A stretch of 64,000 nt of DNA from Pogonophryne albipinna. Lineage: Eukaryota > Chordata > Actinopteri > Perciformes > Artedidraconidae. Each line of letters starts with the position of its first letter. The stretch's first letter is position 1. This document shows positions 63,771 through 64,000 of this stretch, piece by piece. Location of the stretch: positions 2,093,607 through 2,157,606 of the forward strand of contig CM053244.1 of assembly GCA_028583405.1 (NCBI GenBank). Reading direction: 5' to 3'. The notes below the pieces were generated by a model. That model did no database searches and was not told the DNA's origin. It saw only the letters and a list, made by a program, of their open reading frames with translations. Made by a program: the position numbers and the translations under genes.

Positions 63771-64000
63771 TGTCTGTGTTGACATTCCCTTTATTGTGGA
63801 ATAAGGGGAATGCAGAGACTGGCTACAAGTGTTTTAGGTTCAAGTTAGACAACTAATGTCTGGGTTAGTGTTCATGACTTCATGTGTATGTCATCTAATG
63901 GTTAATCTCAATACACACACATTTTCCGTGCTTTCCAATAGTTTAAAATAGTTTTATTCCACTGTTTAATAACCTGTTCAATACAAACATGCCACTTGTA

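Overview
This window looks like intergenic or intronic DNA of a bony (teleost) fish. The evidence is the repeat content rather than a recognised host gene: L2/CR1-type LINE fragments with TATAAATAAA tails, an L1, many hAT elements with 8-bp target duplications, TTAA-flanked piggyBac elements, PIF-Harbinger pieces with a MADF exon, long (CA/GT)n tracts, and coding pieces that carry GT..AG introns. I found no CDS that I can name as a conserved host gene. Nearly every open frame with recognisable protein similarity belongs to a mobile element, and most are broken.

Layout, left half. Positions 10-5736 are an internally deleted piggyBac element that has itself been invaded by a retroposon and by hAT pieces. 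After about 1 kb without features, 6805-17572 is a DNA transposon with inverted ends and TA target sites. It carries a THAP exon (+) and a two-exon SWIM-YqaJ nuclease gene (-). A 7.4-kb L2 lies in the intron of that gene, and the L2 is split in turn by a 4.3-kb LTR/ERV-like insertion and a 2-kb piggyBac element. Positions 19283-25260 are an L1 (- strand), split by a second ERV-type insertion and scarred by a piggyBac fragment. Then come a hAT (25734-27096), a 1.1-kb piggyBac (27960-29058) and a hAT-like element with a near-perfect palindrome (31233-32483).

Layout, right half. Positions 33236-36754 are a hAT containing a second hAT-derived module and a Harbinger element; 38259-39506 is a hAT; 39805-43770 is a four-level nest. 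Positions 44952-57467 are bounded by long inverted arms made of tandem CACA..CTACTGAAAA units and enclose a MULE-like transposase fragment with a SWIM finger. That interval also holds an ERV LTR copy, several hATs, a Harbinger copy, a LINE, and a candidate three-exon 58-codon minus-strand gene of unknown function. The last 6 kb hold further hATs (the largest 59577-63012 with another hAT inside) and a MITE.

The genes do not form a pathway. They are remnants of separate transposition machineries (DDE transposases, reverse transcriptases, a YqaJ-type nuclease). The most interesting items are the THAP/SWIM/YqaJ transposon, the MULE-like interval with long repeat-built arms, and an internal module shared by hAT elements that have different termini.
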